A stretch of 64,000 nucleotides of DNA from Phaeodactylibacter luteus (GCF_007993045.1 NZ_VOOR01000006.1:1-64000), one strand, 5' to 3'; shown: positions 19,498 to 28,349, numbered from the stretch's first letter. Numbers and translations are program-made. The notes: generated by a model from the letters alone, not told the origin.

Positions 19498-20013
19498 TTA
19501 TCCTTTAAACCAGCTGCTGTACATGATGTAGTTGTTGGCAATGCGGCCTACAGAATCTGCGAATGCCTCGGCACTGAGCGGTTTGACTTTTCGGGCGGGC
19601 ACCCCCGCGTAGATATAGCCCGATTCCAAACGGCTGTTCTCCAGTACGACGGCCCCGGCAGCGATCAGTACGTTCTCTTCCACCACGGCGTGGTCCATTA
19701 CGATGGCCCCCATCCCAATCAGGACGTTGTCGTGGACGGTGCACCCATGTACGATAGCGCGGTGCCCGATGGAGACATTATTGCCGATGGTAGTGGGCGC
19801 TCGTTCGTAAGTACAATGTATAATGGCGCCATCCTGCACATTCACCTTGTCTCCCATCCGGATTTGGTGCACATCGCCGCGGATAACGGCCTGAAACCAT
19901 ACGCTGCACTGATCCCCCATTTGTACATCCCCTACTACAGTGGCATTCTCAGCCAGATAACAATCATTGCCAAACTTAGGGGAGGTGCCTTTTACTGCTT
20001 TGATCAAAGCCAT
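19498..20013 (-). CDS. Gamma-class carbonic anhydrase-like hexapeptide protein
   Basis: 171 residues, the typical length for the YrdA/PaaY/CamH group of left-handed beta-helix proteins. Hexapeptide repeats run from about residue 20 to 145 (NATVVGDVQMGDQCSVWF, then QAVIRGDVHQIRMGDKVNVQ). The three Zn ligands of the family are present: His66 (IIHCTYE), His84 and His89 (IGHRAIVHG). Members hydrate CO2 in some cases; in phenylacetate clusters the relative PaaY is a thioesterase. Here the gene stands apart, 37 nt upstream of the antiporter gene on the same strand is not the case: the antiporter (20050-20979) is upstream of it, so the two may be cotranscribed. The ATG at 20011-20013 gives MALIKAVKGTSP. 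Confidence 0.92.
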   Translation of the reverse strand: MALIKAVKGTSPKFGNDCYLAENATVVGDVQMGDQCSVWFQAVIRGDVHQIRMGDKVNVQDGAIIHCTYERAPTTIGNNVSIGHRAIVHGCTVHDNVLIGMGAIVMDHAVVEENVLIAAGAVVLENSRLESGYIYAGVPARKVKPLSAEAFADSVGRIANNYIMYSSWFKG

Positions 20014-20049
20014 GACGAGATGATTTTGGTTGGGCTGCTAAGATAGTGT

Positions 20050-20979
20050 TTACAGTGCAGTGGAGAGCAGGTCTACGAAAAAGAAAGCGTAGAACATGAG
20101 CAGGACAACGCCTTCCCAGCGCGTTATTTTTTTATTGTTGGACATGATGCCGAAGAGCACGGTCATGGCTATCATAAGCGGGAGGTAGACGTCATTGATG
20201 TTGGCAGGAATGGTAAGCTCTCCAAAGAATGAAGGGATGCTCATTACGATGTAGGTGTTGAATATATTGGAGCCGAGCACATTGCCCACAGCGATGGAAG
20301 CTTTGCCGCGCCGGGCTGCGTTGAGGCTCACGATGACTTCCGGCAGGGAGGTGCCCAAGGCTACCGCAGACAAGGCGATGATCTCGGGGTTGATGCCGGC
20401 CATGGCTGAGAGTTGGCGGATAGCGAAAATGGTGTAGTCTGCCCCGAGGTATACCAGTACCCCGCCGAGCAGCAGCATAGCATAAACCTTCCAGTTGATG
20501 GTGGGCCGGTCCAATGCTTCTTCAGCATCTTCGCCTTTAAAGGAATAAGCCAGGAAAACTACAATCCCGACCAGAAACAGCAAGCTTTCAAATATGGAAA
20601 AGTGAAAATCCCGCAGCGTGAACCAAAGCAGGAAGGCAGAGCCCCACAAGAATGGCATATCTACATGCCAGATATTGTACTCCATCTCTATCCTGTTGAC
20701 AACGAGTGCGGCCAGGCCCAGCACAAGGGCAATATTGGTGATATTGGAGCCTACTACGTTGCCAACAACAATTTCGGACTCCCCGCCTATAACGGAGGCA
20801 ATAGAGGTGGCCAGCTCGGGCAGGGATGTGCCAAAGGCTACAATGGTCACCCCAATGATGAAAGGGGAAACCCCGAGGGAAAGGCCGATCTGCTCTGCAG
20901 CATCGATAAACCAATCGGAGGCTTTTAGAAGGACGGTAAGGCTTAAAATGAACAGCCCGGTGTATAGTGCTATATCCAT
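20050..20979 (-). CDS. Calcium/sodium (cation/Ca2+) antiporter, YrbG-type
   Basis: 309 residues with about ten membrane segments, matching bacterial CaCA exchangers. The two inverted alpha-repeats are clear: GTSLPELATSIASV with VVGNVVGSNITN (about residues 50-80) and GTSLPEVIVSLNAA with AVGNVLGSNIFN (about 205-235). These motifs bind Ca2+ and Na+ in the family. The acidic cytosolic loop between the halves is short (FKGEDAEEALDR). It probably exports Ca2+ from the cytoplasm. The gamma-carbonic anhydrase gene follows 36 nt downstream on the same strand and gldN lies upstream. Confidence 0.93.
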   Translation of the reverse strand: MDIALYTGLFILSLTVLLKASDWFIDAAEQIGLSLGVSPFIIGVTIVAFGTSLPELATSIASVIGGESEIVVGNVVGSNITNIALVLGLAALVVNRIEMEYNIWHVDMPFLWGSAFLLWFTLRDFHFSIFESLLFLVGIVVFLAYSFKGEDAEEALDRPTINWKVYAMLLLGGVLVYLGADYTIFAIRQLSAMAGINPEIIALSAVALGTSLPEVIVSLNAARRGKASIAVGNVLGSNIFNTYIVMSIPSFFGELTIPANINDVYLPLMIAMTVLFGIMSNNKKITRWEGVVLLMFYAFFFVDLLSTAL

Positions 20980-21076
20980 ATCCTGCTTTTACGGCGCGGG
21001 GAGGGGGCGCCATACAAGCTGCCCCTCCCGCTGAAGTGCCGCAAAAGTAAGGTATTCGCTCTGCCTTGGCAAGGCT

Positions 21077-21889
21077 TTAGTGTTGCCAGTGGCCGATTTC
21101 GCGGTTGAAGAGGTTCTCTTCTGCCTGCTCGGCTTTGAGCAGCAGCTCCCGGCCAGTATACAGGGCTTCAAGCCGGGCATCCTGTATATTGGAAACTTTG
21201 ATCACGTGGCTGGCAAACTTGCGCATCTCAAAAAGGTCGGCCCAGCTCATAGGGCTGTGGTAGGTGCCATCTTGCGGCATGGGCATGCGGTGCAGTATTT
21301 GCCGGGCTTCAGGGAAGTAAACCCAGAAGAGCGGCTGTTCAAACCTTACATGGCCTTGCTCGTCCCGGTCTTCTACAATAGGGGCTATGCCCAGTATGCG
21401 CACCTGAAGGGAAGAGGAGCGGCTGTCGAAATACCATTGCTCCTTGAGCCGGTAGCGCACTACCGAGGCGGGGTCGAAGTCGTCTTGGACAACCTGATAA
21501 ACCTCCCGCCCAAGGTCGAAATCGTAAACCGGGATGGTGTCTTCGCGGTAGAGGAGCTGTTGGAGCTCTTCGGCCTCCATAAGCACAGCAAAGGACTCAG
21601 ATGCCGGGCTGAAAGCCCGAAGCTCGCCTGCTTCAATGGCTTCTAAAAGGATGGAAACGAGCGGAGCTTCGGGGTAACGGAATGGCAGATTGATTTTTTC
21701 TCGTGTATCAATGGTGCGCCATACGCGCTGCTCCCAAAGGATATCCGCCTCCCGGACGGGAGGGTAGGGGAGCTGCCGTTCTTCTGCCTGTAGGCGGCGT
21801 GACGTGATGTCGTCCAACGGCATTTGCTCGGGCTGGGCATAAGCCTGCAGGGTGGCCAGCGGCCACAGCAATAACAACCAATACTTCAT
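21077..21889 (-). CDS. gldN: GldN/PorN-family gliding motility and T9SS protein
   Basis: 270 residues with a signal peptide (MKYWLLLLWPLATLQAYAQ). It matches the GldN/PorN family: DILWEQRVWRTIDTREKINLPF near the N-terminus, then a PVYDFD...YRLKEQWYFDSRSS segment and FWVYFPEARQIL with WADLFEMRKFASHVIKVSN near the end. GldN forms a periplasmic ring with the lipoprotein GldK in the type IX secretion system. The usual gldKLM neighbours are absent, so this is either a second, paralogous copy or a relocated gene. The antiporter gene lies 97 nt downstream on the same strand. T9SS cargo is encoded at both ends of the window. Confidence 0.9.
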   Translation of the reverse strand: MKYWLLLLWPLATLQAYAQPEQMPLDDITSRRLQAEERQLPYPPVREADILWEQRVWRTIDTREKINLPFRYPEAPLVSILLEAIEAGELRAFSPASESFAVLMEAEELQQLLYREDTIPVYDFDLGREVYQVVQDDFDPASVVRYRLKEQWYFDSRSSSLQVRILGIAPIVEDRDEQGHVRFEQPLFWVYFPEARQILHRMPMPQDGTYHSPMSWADLFEMRKFASHVIKVSNIQDARLEALYTGRELLLKAEQAEENLFNREIGHWQH

Positions 21890-22164
21890 TTCCCTTCATT
21901 TTGGAGGAAACCCAACCATAGGGGCGGGCATGGCACGGGCAGGGGCCGGCTGTGGCAATGCCGCCCTTTGGGAGAAGGCTTCCTGGTTTATGGATGGTTT
22001 TGCCTGCTTAATGCAGCAGGGCCCGAAGGTTACAGGGGCAGGCGGAAATGGGCAGGGCAGGAGGCTGTTTTAAGGCTGTTAAATTCATTAGGGGCAGCGG
22101 GCGGGCTTTGATTTTTCGTTACTTTACAGACATTATTTTTTTTAACTAGAAAGATATAGCGCGT

Positions 22165-22584
22165 ATGCAGCCGCCATTCCACTTAGCGTTCCCCGTGAGC
22201 GACCTGGCTGAGACCCGGCAGTTTTATGAAGGCTTGTTGGGGTGTAGCATAGGGCGTACTTCAGAACGCTGGATTGATTTCAACTTTTTTGGGCACCAAT
22301 TGTCAGCCCACCTGACTGATGAGCCGGCATCGGAGCCTATGGCCAACCCCGTGGATGGCAAGTCGGTTCCGGTAAGGCATTTTGGGGCTATTCTGGACAT
22401 GCCCACCTGGGAAGCGCTGGCCGGAAAGCTGAAAGCGGCAAAGGTGGAATTTGTGATCGAGCCTTACATCCGTTTCAAAGGTGAGCCCGGAGAGCAGGCT
22501 ACGATGTTTTTCCTCGATCCATCCGGTAATGCACTGGAGTTCAAAGCTTTTGCCGATAAAGCTAAAATTTTTGCTACAGCCTGA
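22165..22584 (+). CDS. VOC-superfamily (glyoxalase/dioxygenase fold) protein
   Basis: 139 residues with the vicinal-oxygen-chelate fold: [27 protein letters not shown] at the start and [20 protein letters not shown] at the end, the usual paired beta-alpha-beta-beta-beta units. Candidate metal ligands are His6 (FHLAF), His in RHFGAIL and Glu in LEFK. Proteins of this type include glyoxalases, extradiol dioxygenases and drug-binding proteins; the substrate cannot be read from the sequence. It is monocistronic. About 275 nt of DNA between it and the divergent gldN shows an AT-rich run at about 22130 and no clear promoter. Confidence 0.88.
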   Translation: MQPPFHLAFPVSDLAETRQFYEGLLGCSIGRTSERWIDFNFFGHQLSAHLTDEPASEPMANPVDGKSVPVRHFGAILDMPTWEALAGKLKAAKVEFVIEPYIRFKGEPGEQATMFFLDPSGNALEFKAFADKAKIFATA

Positions 22585-22864
22585 AAAACAGGTTGGCCCC
22601 AGCTACCCGCACAACCAAAGAGCCCAATGCCCCATTCGGCGGATTATAGCAGTCTGTCTCAGCTCAGCCGAGGTGCTGCAGCCCGGCATCGGTTATTTTA
22701 GAGATGCTATGTTAACATCCAAGCAGTTCTTTGAAAAAATTGCAGATTAGCACTACCGAAGGAGGTCATTCTTTCGAGAGTGATCATCCAGTGTAGGCAG
22801 GCATGGTGTCCTGCCTACCCCTCTTGCCCAACAGCCAGGGTTTTATAGTACGCTGGGTCGTAAG

Positions 22865-23061
22865 GCGTGTTGGGGCTTTAGTAATCGGTCTATCCCGCTA
22901 GACAGCGGGACACTTTTTTGTTTATACTTTGCCCCGAAAATCCTTCCCGCTTTTGTGTATCAAAAGCGGGACTTGGCTAAACTCCGGTTTTCGGGTCTCG
23001 TTTAATCAAAAAATGGCTTGAGGCACTAATTTTCGACTAGAAGGACAAAATCCCAACACGC
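22865..23061. repeat. Dispersed repeat with GCGTGTTGGG ends (family F), long copy
   Basis: A perfect 10-bp terminal inverted repeat, GCGTGTTGGG (22865-22874) and CCCAACACGC (23052-23061), bounds 197 bp. The interior has AATCGGTCTATCCCGCTAGA and CTAAACTCCGGTTTTCGGGT, both also found, reverse-complemented, at 31596-31762. The right part shares ATGGCTTGAGGCACTAATTT with 10972-11071. Its right end supplies the stop codon of the minus-strand frame 23037-23399. The rest of the gap 22585-22864 shows nothing recognisable. Confidence 0.85.
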
Positions 23062-23381
23062 TCTCTTAAGGAATAGCCAATTAGCCGAAGCAGGGCCTTC
23101 CCTACCGGCCACCATTCAATGTGCCATTGCCCACTTTCTGTTTTCGCAACGAGCAGGCGCCCCTCCAAATGGACTTGCAGGGGGTTGGACAAATAGGGGG
23201 CATATTGCTTGAGGGCATATAGGCGCCTGCCTCCGGCAGTTTTCAACAGGTAGTGCAGTGTAGGCAGGTTGGGGAAAGCGATGATGAGGGGGGAGCGCTC
23301 TTGCCCTCCTTCGAGAGAGATGGCTCCCTGAGGGCAGGAACAGGACAGATTGGCGGCTGCCTGAAGCGTAGTAGTGGGCAT
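23037..23381 (-). CDS. Hypothetical protein, C-terminus formed by a repeat element
   Basis: About 114 residues from the ATG at 23379-23381 (MPTTTLQAAANLSCSCPQGA); an ATG six codons upstream is an alternative. The sequence is protein-like, with mixed hydrophobic strands and a plausible helix (NLPTLHYLLKTAGGRRLYALKQ) and a Trp-rich strand (GQWHIEWWPVGKALLRLIGY). No family was recognised. The last codons (RVGILSF and TAG) lie inside the dispersed element at 22865-23061, so the original C-terminus may have been replaced. It is downstream of, and in the same direction as, the small gene at 23486-23680. Confidence 0.5.
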   Translation of the reverse strand: MPTTTLQAAANLSCSCPQGAISLEGGQERSPLIIAFPNLPTLHYLLKTAGGRRLYALKQYAPYLSNPLQVHLEGRLLVAKTESGQWHIEWWPVGKALLRLIGYSLRERVGILSF

Positions 23382-23485
23382 AATGAGAAGACTTGGCAAA
23401 GGAGGGCAGCCAAACGCTGCCCTGCTTTGGGATGATGAAGGCCAGCCCCGTTAAAAAGAGGCCGGCAGGCGTCATGATTGGCCAA

Positions 23486-23680
23486 TTATGATTTTTCCTT
23501 GGTCGTCACGCGTAGGGTGCCATTCATTTTCCATTTGGCATGCGCTGCATCCGCTGCCGTGCTGCTGGGCACATGCAGCTCAAAATCGTCAAAATGATAG
23601 CTGATTTCCGCATCGCGGCCTGTCAGTTGTTCAAAAAGGCCAATGGCCAGCTCGGGCCAGTTTTTTGTGTCCTTGCTCAT
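23486..23680 (-). CDS. Small hypothetical protein
   Basis: 64 residues from the ATG at 23678-23680 (MSKDTKNWPELAIGLFEQLT); an ATG two codons upstream is also in frame. It reads as a compact alpha-beta protein: one amphipathic helix, then ISYHFDDFELHVPSS, a basic strand and a KEKS end. The composition and lack of frame interruptions look coding, but no family is recognised. It sits 85 nt downstream of the MFS gene's 3' end on the same strand. Confidence 0.6.
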   Translation of the reverse strand: MSKDTKNWPELAIGLFEQLTGRDAEISYHFDDFELHVPSSTAADAAHAKWKMNGTLRVTTKEKS

Positions 23681-23765
23681 GATCAAGCTTAAATTTAGTT
23701 TTCTAATGCATTGGTTCTGAATGCCATCGGCATCAGCTGTTCAATATCAGAACGGCATAAGGGGC

Positions 23766-25001
23766 TCAATGTTTACCCACAGGCCTTTGGTTTTCGCGGC
23801 GGTAGACCAGCTGAAAGCCGAGCGCAGCCAGTACGGTAATGCCCGCAATGACATACCAGAGGGCAGGAAAACCCCATATCCCCGCCATTTGCAGCCCAAT
23901 ATTGGGTGCCAGGATGTGCGAGAGGGAGTAGGTCGTTGAAAAGAGGGACATGTACGCGCCCCGGTTGTGGCGCCCCGCGAAGCCTATGGCCCTTGTCGAC
24001 AGAAAAGGCAGGCTGAACATTTCCCCGAAAGTCAGCAGCAGCATGCTCGCCAGAGCGATGCCAGGCCAGGGGCCGAAGGCATTGAACAATAAAAATGCGG
24101 CCCCGATCAAAAGGGTGCCGAAACTGATGATCTTTAATGCGGGCACCCGCTTTTCCAAAATGAAGATCAATGGCATTTCCAACAACCCGATGGTAAGCCC
24201 GTTCAGCGCGAGCAAAGCGCCAATCTGGCCTTCATTGAGGAATACCTCCTGCTTGAGGAATACCGGGAAGGCAGAAAATAGCTGCATGAATGCCAGCCCG
24301 TTGAGCAGGGTCAGGAACAAGAACAGCAGATAGGGCTTATCGTGGTATACGCTCCGGGGAAGCGCTTTTACTGCGCCTTCCTCTGTTCCGCCCTCCTCCT
24401 CTTCTTCTGCAAAGCGGGGGGGCAGAGCAAAGCGGAAAATAATGGCTGCTGCTATGCACGTCAGCCCGTCTGCCCAAAACAAAAAGTGATAGCCGTAATG
24501 AATGGCCAGGAAGCCCCCCAAAGCAGGCCCAACGGCCCAGCCCAGGTTGATGGCCATGCGCAGCAGGGCAATTGCCCGGGTACGGTTTTCTGCCCGGCTG
24601 TAGGCAGCGATAGCTGTAAAATTTGCAGGCCGGAAGGCATCAGCAATGGTGGTGCTGACAAAGACGGCCAGGCACATAGCGTAAAAAGAGGTGAACAGGC
24701 TCAGGGCAATGAAGGAGAAACCGCTCAGCAGCAGCGCCCAAAACTGTACCTGATAGAACCCCACCCGGTCAGAGAGCTTCCCCCCAATCAGTGAGCCTGC
24801 TACGGAGCCTGCCCCAAAACTGCTCATGACCCATCCGGTCTGTGCCAGGCTAAAGCCCAGCTGCTGGGTCAGGTAAACCGAAAGGAAGGGGATCACCATC
24901 GTGCCGGCACGGTTGATGAGCATGACGCCAGAAAGGAGCCATATCTCTCGGGAAAGGCCGCTGAAGGATTCGCGGTACAGGCCGAAGGCTTTACTGAACA
25001 T
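23766..25001 (-). CDS. MFS transporter (multidrug-efflux type)
   Basis: 411 residues and twelve predicted membrane helices. The loop 2-3 motif A is present (GGKLSDRVGFYQVQF, about residues 70-85), as expected for a proton-coupled antiporter of the major facilitator superfamily. The central cytosolic loop is acidic and short (EEEEEGGTEEG). It resembles MdtH/YxaM-type drug exporters. The substrate is unknown. It is followed on the same strand by two small genes of uncertain function. Confidence 0.9.
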   Translation of the reverse strand: MFSKAFGLYRESFSGLSREIWLLSGVMLINRAGTMVIPFLSVYLTQQLGFSLAQTGWVMSSFGAGSVAGSLIGGKLSDRVGFYQVQFWALLLSGFSFIALSLFTSFYAMCLAVFVSTTIADAFRPANFTAIAAYSRAENRTRAIALLRMAINLGWAVGPALGGFLAIHYGYHFLFWADGLTCIAAAIIFRFALPPRFAEEEEEGGTEEGAVKALPRSVYHDKPYLLFLFLTLLNGLAFMQLFSAFPVFLKQEVFLNEGQIGALLALNGLTIGLLEMPLIFILEKRVPALKIISFGTLLIGAAFLLFNAFGPWPGIALASMLLLTFGEMFSLPFLSTRAIGFAGRHNRGAYMSLFSTTYSLSHILAPNIGLQMAGIWGFPALWYVIAGITVLAALGFQLVYRRENQRPVGKH

Positions 25002-25109
25002 GGTATTCTGATTTTGTAGGCCAAAAGCAAGTCTAGAGAATACCGCATCCTGCAGGAAATAGTTCCTGCCTGTAGGTAAAAGGGAAATAAGCCCTCAAAG
25101 GGCGCACCT

Positions 25110-25262
25110 GATTGTCGTTTTTTGGGCTTGCCCCCTCCGCAAGGATAGGGGCCTGCCCCTGCCTGAGGGCAGGTGCCGCTATGCTGCGGGGCTCGCTGTC
25201 CGCTCGGCCTTATCAGGCCTGCCGCCCCTTCGCAGCGCTAGGCCGATGCCTGGCTAAAGCCC
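25110..25262 (-). repeat. GC-rich dispersed intergenic repeat, copy 2 (family R)
   Basis: Reverse-orientation copy: ATTGTCGTTTTTTGGGCTTG, CCCCCTCCGCAAGGATAGGG, GCAGGTGCCGCTATGCTGCG, GGGCTCGCTGTCCGCTCGGC and CGCAGCGCTAGGCCGATGCC occur in order. It fills most of the gap 25002-25407; the remainder of that gap is GC-rich without a recognised feature. Confidence 0.88.
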
Positions 25263-25407
25263 GGAAAGCATAGCTTAGTTTTCGCCCCCTCAAAAAGGGT
25301 AGCGCTGTAGCAAAATCGGGGGAAAACCATTGTGGGCTTGCAGGGCCATCTATGCCCTGTGCTGTGAGGGCGCTCGGCGCAGCTTTGACGGAAAAGCCCC
25401 GCTCGGG

Positions 25408-25617
25408 CTAGTCCCGGTCTTCGTACCATTTGTCGTCAGACAAGGTGTGGGGGCTCTCATCGTCGGCGCGCAAAATGACGTAGGCTTGCAAGATGAGCAG
25501 GGCTGGCACAAAGAGCACCCCCAGGCCGATGACCCACTTGGCAGGATAAAGGAACATCAGCAGGAGGGCGAGGGAGAGGGCGATGAAAATCCACGCAGTG
25601 ACCGGCTTGTAGTGCAT
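25408..25617 (-). CDS. Small two-helix membrane protein
   Basis: 69 residues: a short N-terminus (MHYKPVT), two adjacent membrane helices (AWIFIALSLALLLMFLYPA and WVIGLGVLFVPALLILQAYV) and an acidic soluble tail ending DDKWYEDRD. The helical-hairpin layout and the uninterrupted polar/apolar pattern look like a real gene, and small proteins of this kind are common in Bacteroidota. The function is unknown. It is 105 nt downstream of the rhodanese gene on the same strand and may be cotranscribed. Confidence 0.75.
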   Translation of the reverse strand: MHYKPVTAWIFIALSLALLLMFLYPAKWVIGLGVLFVPALLILQAYVILRADDESPHTLSDDKWYEDRD

Positions 25618-25722
25618 GTTCAGCTTGTTGTGCCCCTGCGCTGCAGGGGTGGTGAAAGGGGATATGGCTTAGCGCCTCAAAGCGCGCAGATACGGTCCCC
25701 TTGCAGGCAATAGGAAAAGGCG

Positions 25723-26019
25723 TTAGGCTGCGGCTTCTATTTCGTCCAGCTCTTGGGCGGCATCCCGCCAGCTGCCCCCATTGTACACTTCCTCAAAACC
25801 GAGGGCTTTGAGCGAGAGCGCTACCAGCCCGGAGCGGTAGCCTTCTTCGCAGAACAAAATCCAAGGGCGGGGCAGCTCCTGTAGTTCATCGAGGTAGTAG
25901 AGGTGGATATCCCAAGGGATGTTTACCGCCCCGGGGATGTGGTTTAGGTCGTATTCTTCGCGGTTGCGGACGTCAACTAGGGTGCCGTGCTGTAGGTTTT
26001 GGATATCTCGTAGCCACAT
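25723..26019 (-). CDS. Single-domain rhodanese-like protein
   Basis: 98 residues, one rhodanese domain. It has the GTLVDVRNREEYDLNHIPGA segment (CH2A-like), NIPWD, and an active-site loop with the catalytic Cys, ILFCEEGYRSG (about residues 62-72), followed by LKALGFEEVYNGGSW. Such proteins transfer sulfane sulfur (for example GlpE, PspE); the acceptor is unknown. No signal peptide, so it is cytoplasmic. Confidence 0.92.
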   Translation of the reverse strand: MWLRDIQNLQHGTLVDVRNREEYDLNHIPGAVNIPWDIHLYYLDELQELPRPWILFCEEGYRSGLVALSLKALGFEEVYNGGSWRDAAQELDEIEAAA

Positions 26020-26198
26020 GACTTTTGTTTTTGAGTGGGAAAAAAGGGCTTTCGCCCAGCCTCCTTCAAATTAGCCATGATAAACGGCTGATGCTCTGCT
26101 AAATGTCATGCCTTCCCGGTGATTTTTGGCAACAGGCCTGGGAAGCGGTGCTGCGGCAGGCACTTGGCCATTGCTGCGCATACGGTGCCCAGCTGTGC

Positions 26199-26302
26199 CG
26201 GCCTAGCGATGAGGAGGGGTGGCAAGCCCGGCAGGGCCGAGCGGATAGCGAGCCCCGGATCGTAGCGCCCCGTGCCGTCAGGCCGGGGAGGCCCCCCCCC
26301 CA
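26199..26302 (+). repeat. GC-rich dispersed intergenic repeat, degenerate copy 3 (family R)
   Basis: CCGGCCTAGCGATGAGGAGG, AGGGCCGAGCGGATAGCGAG and CCCCGGATCGTAGCG follow the order of the other copies, but the 3' half is altered. It occupies the gap between the rhodanese gene and the 3' end of the TraB-like gene (26020-26316). Nothing else was seen there. Confidence 0.7.
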
Positions 26303-26316
26303 GTTTTGTACCGGCA

Positions 26317-27228
26317 TTACTTGACCGGCTCTACTTGGTAGCCTGCTTCGCGCAAAAGTGCAATGACACCTTCTTCGCCCCCGAGGTGGCCTGCGCCTAC
26401 TGCGAAGAAGGTAGGCTGCACCTTCATCATCTCCGCCATGACCGGTATCCAATTCCGGTTGCGCTGCACGAGCAGCAGGTCTTCATATCCGGCAATGCCG
26501 CCTTCTTCGTCCATCATATCCTGCATGGCATAGATATCCTGCTCTTTGTACATTTTCACCATTTCGGCAAACTGATCGCCCCCAACGCCGCCTCCGGCAT
26601 CAATAGACTCCATGAGCATCTTAGCCTGTACGGAGTAGGGGATGCTGTCGAACATGCTCATCTGGTATTCCGCTGTTTCCAGCCCGCCAATTGTCATTTC
26701 GCGTTCTTGGGCCATTTTCATGAACTCCATTTCATAGGAGACGACCTCGGAGGAGGCGTTGGGGTCCATGCTCATGGCCTCATCTCCCCCCATGACAGAG
26801 AGGAACATCGGCTTGATCCGGTTGACGAACATCATAGGCAGGCCAATGGTAGCGAAGTGATCGCTCACGCGGGCATATTCCTCTTGGGTGAGCAAGTCTT
26901 CCAGAGTGGTATCGCCTACCATGAAGGCCTTCATCAGCAGGGGCATCAGCTTGGAGAAGTCGGTCATGTCCTCCATATTGATTTCAAAGGTGACGTGGCC
27001 CACCTGGCCGAAGGCCTCCTGAGTGGCCTCCGTCAGGAAGAAGTCATCTTTGCCGATCATGTGGATAGTGCCGTAGAGGTAGGAGGGCTGCTGTAGCCCT
27101 TGGCCGGAAATTTCCCAGAGCAGGGCTTTTTCTTCTGGAGCAGGAGCGTAGGCGGCGCTCCCGGGCTGGGCCCAGGCGCTAATGCTGGAGAAAGCTAGAG
27201 CAAGCAGGATAGCAAAATACTTCATCAT
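26317..27228 (-). CDS. TraB/GumN-family protein
   Basis: 303 residues with a signal peptide (MMKYFAILLALAFSSISAWA). The TraB/GumN hallmarks are two GxxH motifs: YGTIHMIGKDDFF (about residue 52) and VGAGHLGGEEGVIALL (about 278), with a conserved E/R-containing middle (GGLETAEYQMSMFDSIPY). Members are thought to be membrane-linked metalloproteases of the Tiki-like fold; activity here is not shown. It is exported and probably periplasmic. Its DNA upstream faces tatC divergently. Confidence 0.9.
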   Translation of the reverse strand: MMKYFAILLALAFSSISAWAQPGSAAYAPAPEEKALLWEISGQGLQQPSYLYGTIHMIGKDDFFLTEATQEAFGQVGHVTFEINMEDMTDFSKLMPLLMKAFMVGDTTLEDLLTQEEYARVSDHFATIGLPMMFVNRIKPMFLSVMGGDEAMSMDPNASSEVVSYEMEFMKMAQEREMTIGGLETAEYQMSMFDSIPYSVQAKMLMESIDAGGGVGGDQFAEMVKMYKEQDIYAMQDMMDEEGGIAGYEDLLLVQRNRNWIPVMAEMMKVQPTFFAVGAGHLGGEEGVIALLREAGYQVEPVK

Positions 27229-27444
27229 AAATCAGGAAAGGTTTGTACGCCCGCCTTGGCTGTTAGGCCGGTGCAGGGCATAAGTGGTAAAGTTGAGCCA
27301 AAAAGCTGTTGCGGCAGGGACGAATGGCAGTATTCAAGGAAGAAACAATTTTTTTCCGAAGGGGTTGTGGGAAGGGGGTAATTTAGGAAAGCCTTATCAT
27401 TTGGCGGATTCGCTTTTTCACATCTTTACGACTCCCTTTTTTGT

Positions 27445-27452
27445 TACCTTTG
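27445..27452 (+). promoter_or_regulatory. -7 box upstream of tatC (TACCTTTG)
   Basis: TACCTTTG fits TAnnTTTG and lies 58 nt before the chosen tatC start. No good TTTG -33 box was found at 19-21 nt. A start at 27441 would put this box inside the gene. Confidence 0.55.
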
Positions 27453-27509
27453 CAGCCTACCGGCACTTGGAAGGTGCTGGTTTTATCACGATTTAAGCGA
27501 CCAAGGTTT

Positions 27510-28349
27510 ATGCCACTCGACCAAATAGATGTAGACCGCCTCGGGCCAGAACCGCAGGAACAGGAGATGACGTTTCTGGAGCATTTGGAAGAGCTCCGCT
27601 GGCACATCATCCGTTCCCTGATAGCTGTTGTTGGGCTGGGCATTGTGCTTTTCCTTTTTCAGGGCTGGCTGTTCGACACCGTCATTTTTGGCCCGACCAA
27701 GGCCGACTTCTTCTCCTACCGTTTCATCTGCAACTTGTCCAACAGTATGGGCTTGGGGGATGTCATGTGCTTTACGCCGCCAGATTTCCCCAAGATCGCT
27801 ACGGGCTTTGGCGAGCCCTTTATCATGGCCATCAAGGTCTGTTTTGTAATGGGGCTGATCATTGCTTTCCCCTACGTGCTGTGGGAGTTTTGGACTTTCA
27901 TCAAGCCGGGGCTTTACGCCAAGGAGCGGCGGGCTGCCCGCGGCATGGTAGGGATTTGCTCCGGGCTGTTTATCATGGGCGTGCTCTTTGGCTACTACAT
28001 CATTTCTCCTTTCGCGGTCAACTTTCTTGCCGGGTACGAGATACCGGGCGTGCAGAATACGCCTACGATGTCTTCCTTCATCAATTACATGATCATGTTC
28101 ACTGCCCCGGCCGGGCTGATTTTTGAGCTGCCTATCATTGTTTACTTCCTCTCCAAAGTTGGGCTTGTGACTCCGGAAGGCATGAAAAAATACCGTCGGC
28201 ACTCCATCATTGGCGTACTGGTATTAGCGGCTATGATCACCCCACCGGATGTGGTCACACAGTTTCTGATCGGCATCCCGCTTTACGTGCTGTACGAAGT
28301 CAGTATCCTGGTTTCTGCCCGTGTCAACCGTGAAAACGAAGAATTCTAA
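27510..28349 (+). CDS. tatC: Twin-arginine translocase subunit TatC
   Basis: 279 residues from ATG 27510 (MPLDQIDVDRLGPEPQEQEM); an in-frame ATG at 27558 is possible. The TatC signature is present: EMTFLEHLEELRWHIIRS at the N-terminus (the conserved Glu-Leu-Arg element), a large periplasmic insert with CNLSNSMGLGDVMCFTPPDF as in Bacteroidota, IMAIKVCFVMGLIIAFPYVLWEFW, and FIKPGLYAKERR. Six membrane helices. TatC binds twin-arginine signal peptides and builds the pore with TatA. No tatA is in the window. It overlaps the next gene by one base (TAATG). Confidence 0.96.
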   Translation: MPLDQIDVDRLGPEPQEQEMTFLEHLEELRWHIIRSLIAVVGLGIVLFLFQGWLFDTVIFGPTKADFFSYRFICNLSNSMGLGDVMCFTPPDFPKIATGFGEPFIMAIKVCFVMGLIIAFPYVLWEFWTFIKPGLYAKERRAARGMVGICSGLFIMGVLFGYYIISPFAVNFLAGYEIPGVQNTPTMSSFINYMIMFTAPAGLIFELPIIVYFLSKVGLVTPEGMKKYRRHSIIGVLVLAAMITPPDVVTQFLIGIPLYVLYEVSILVSARVNRENEEF

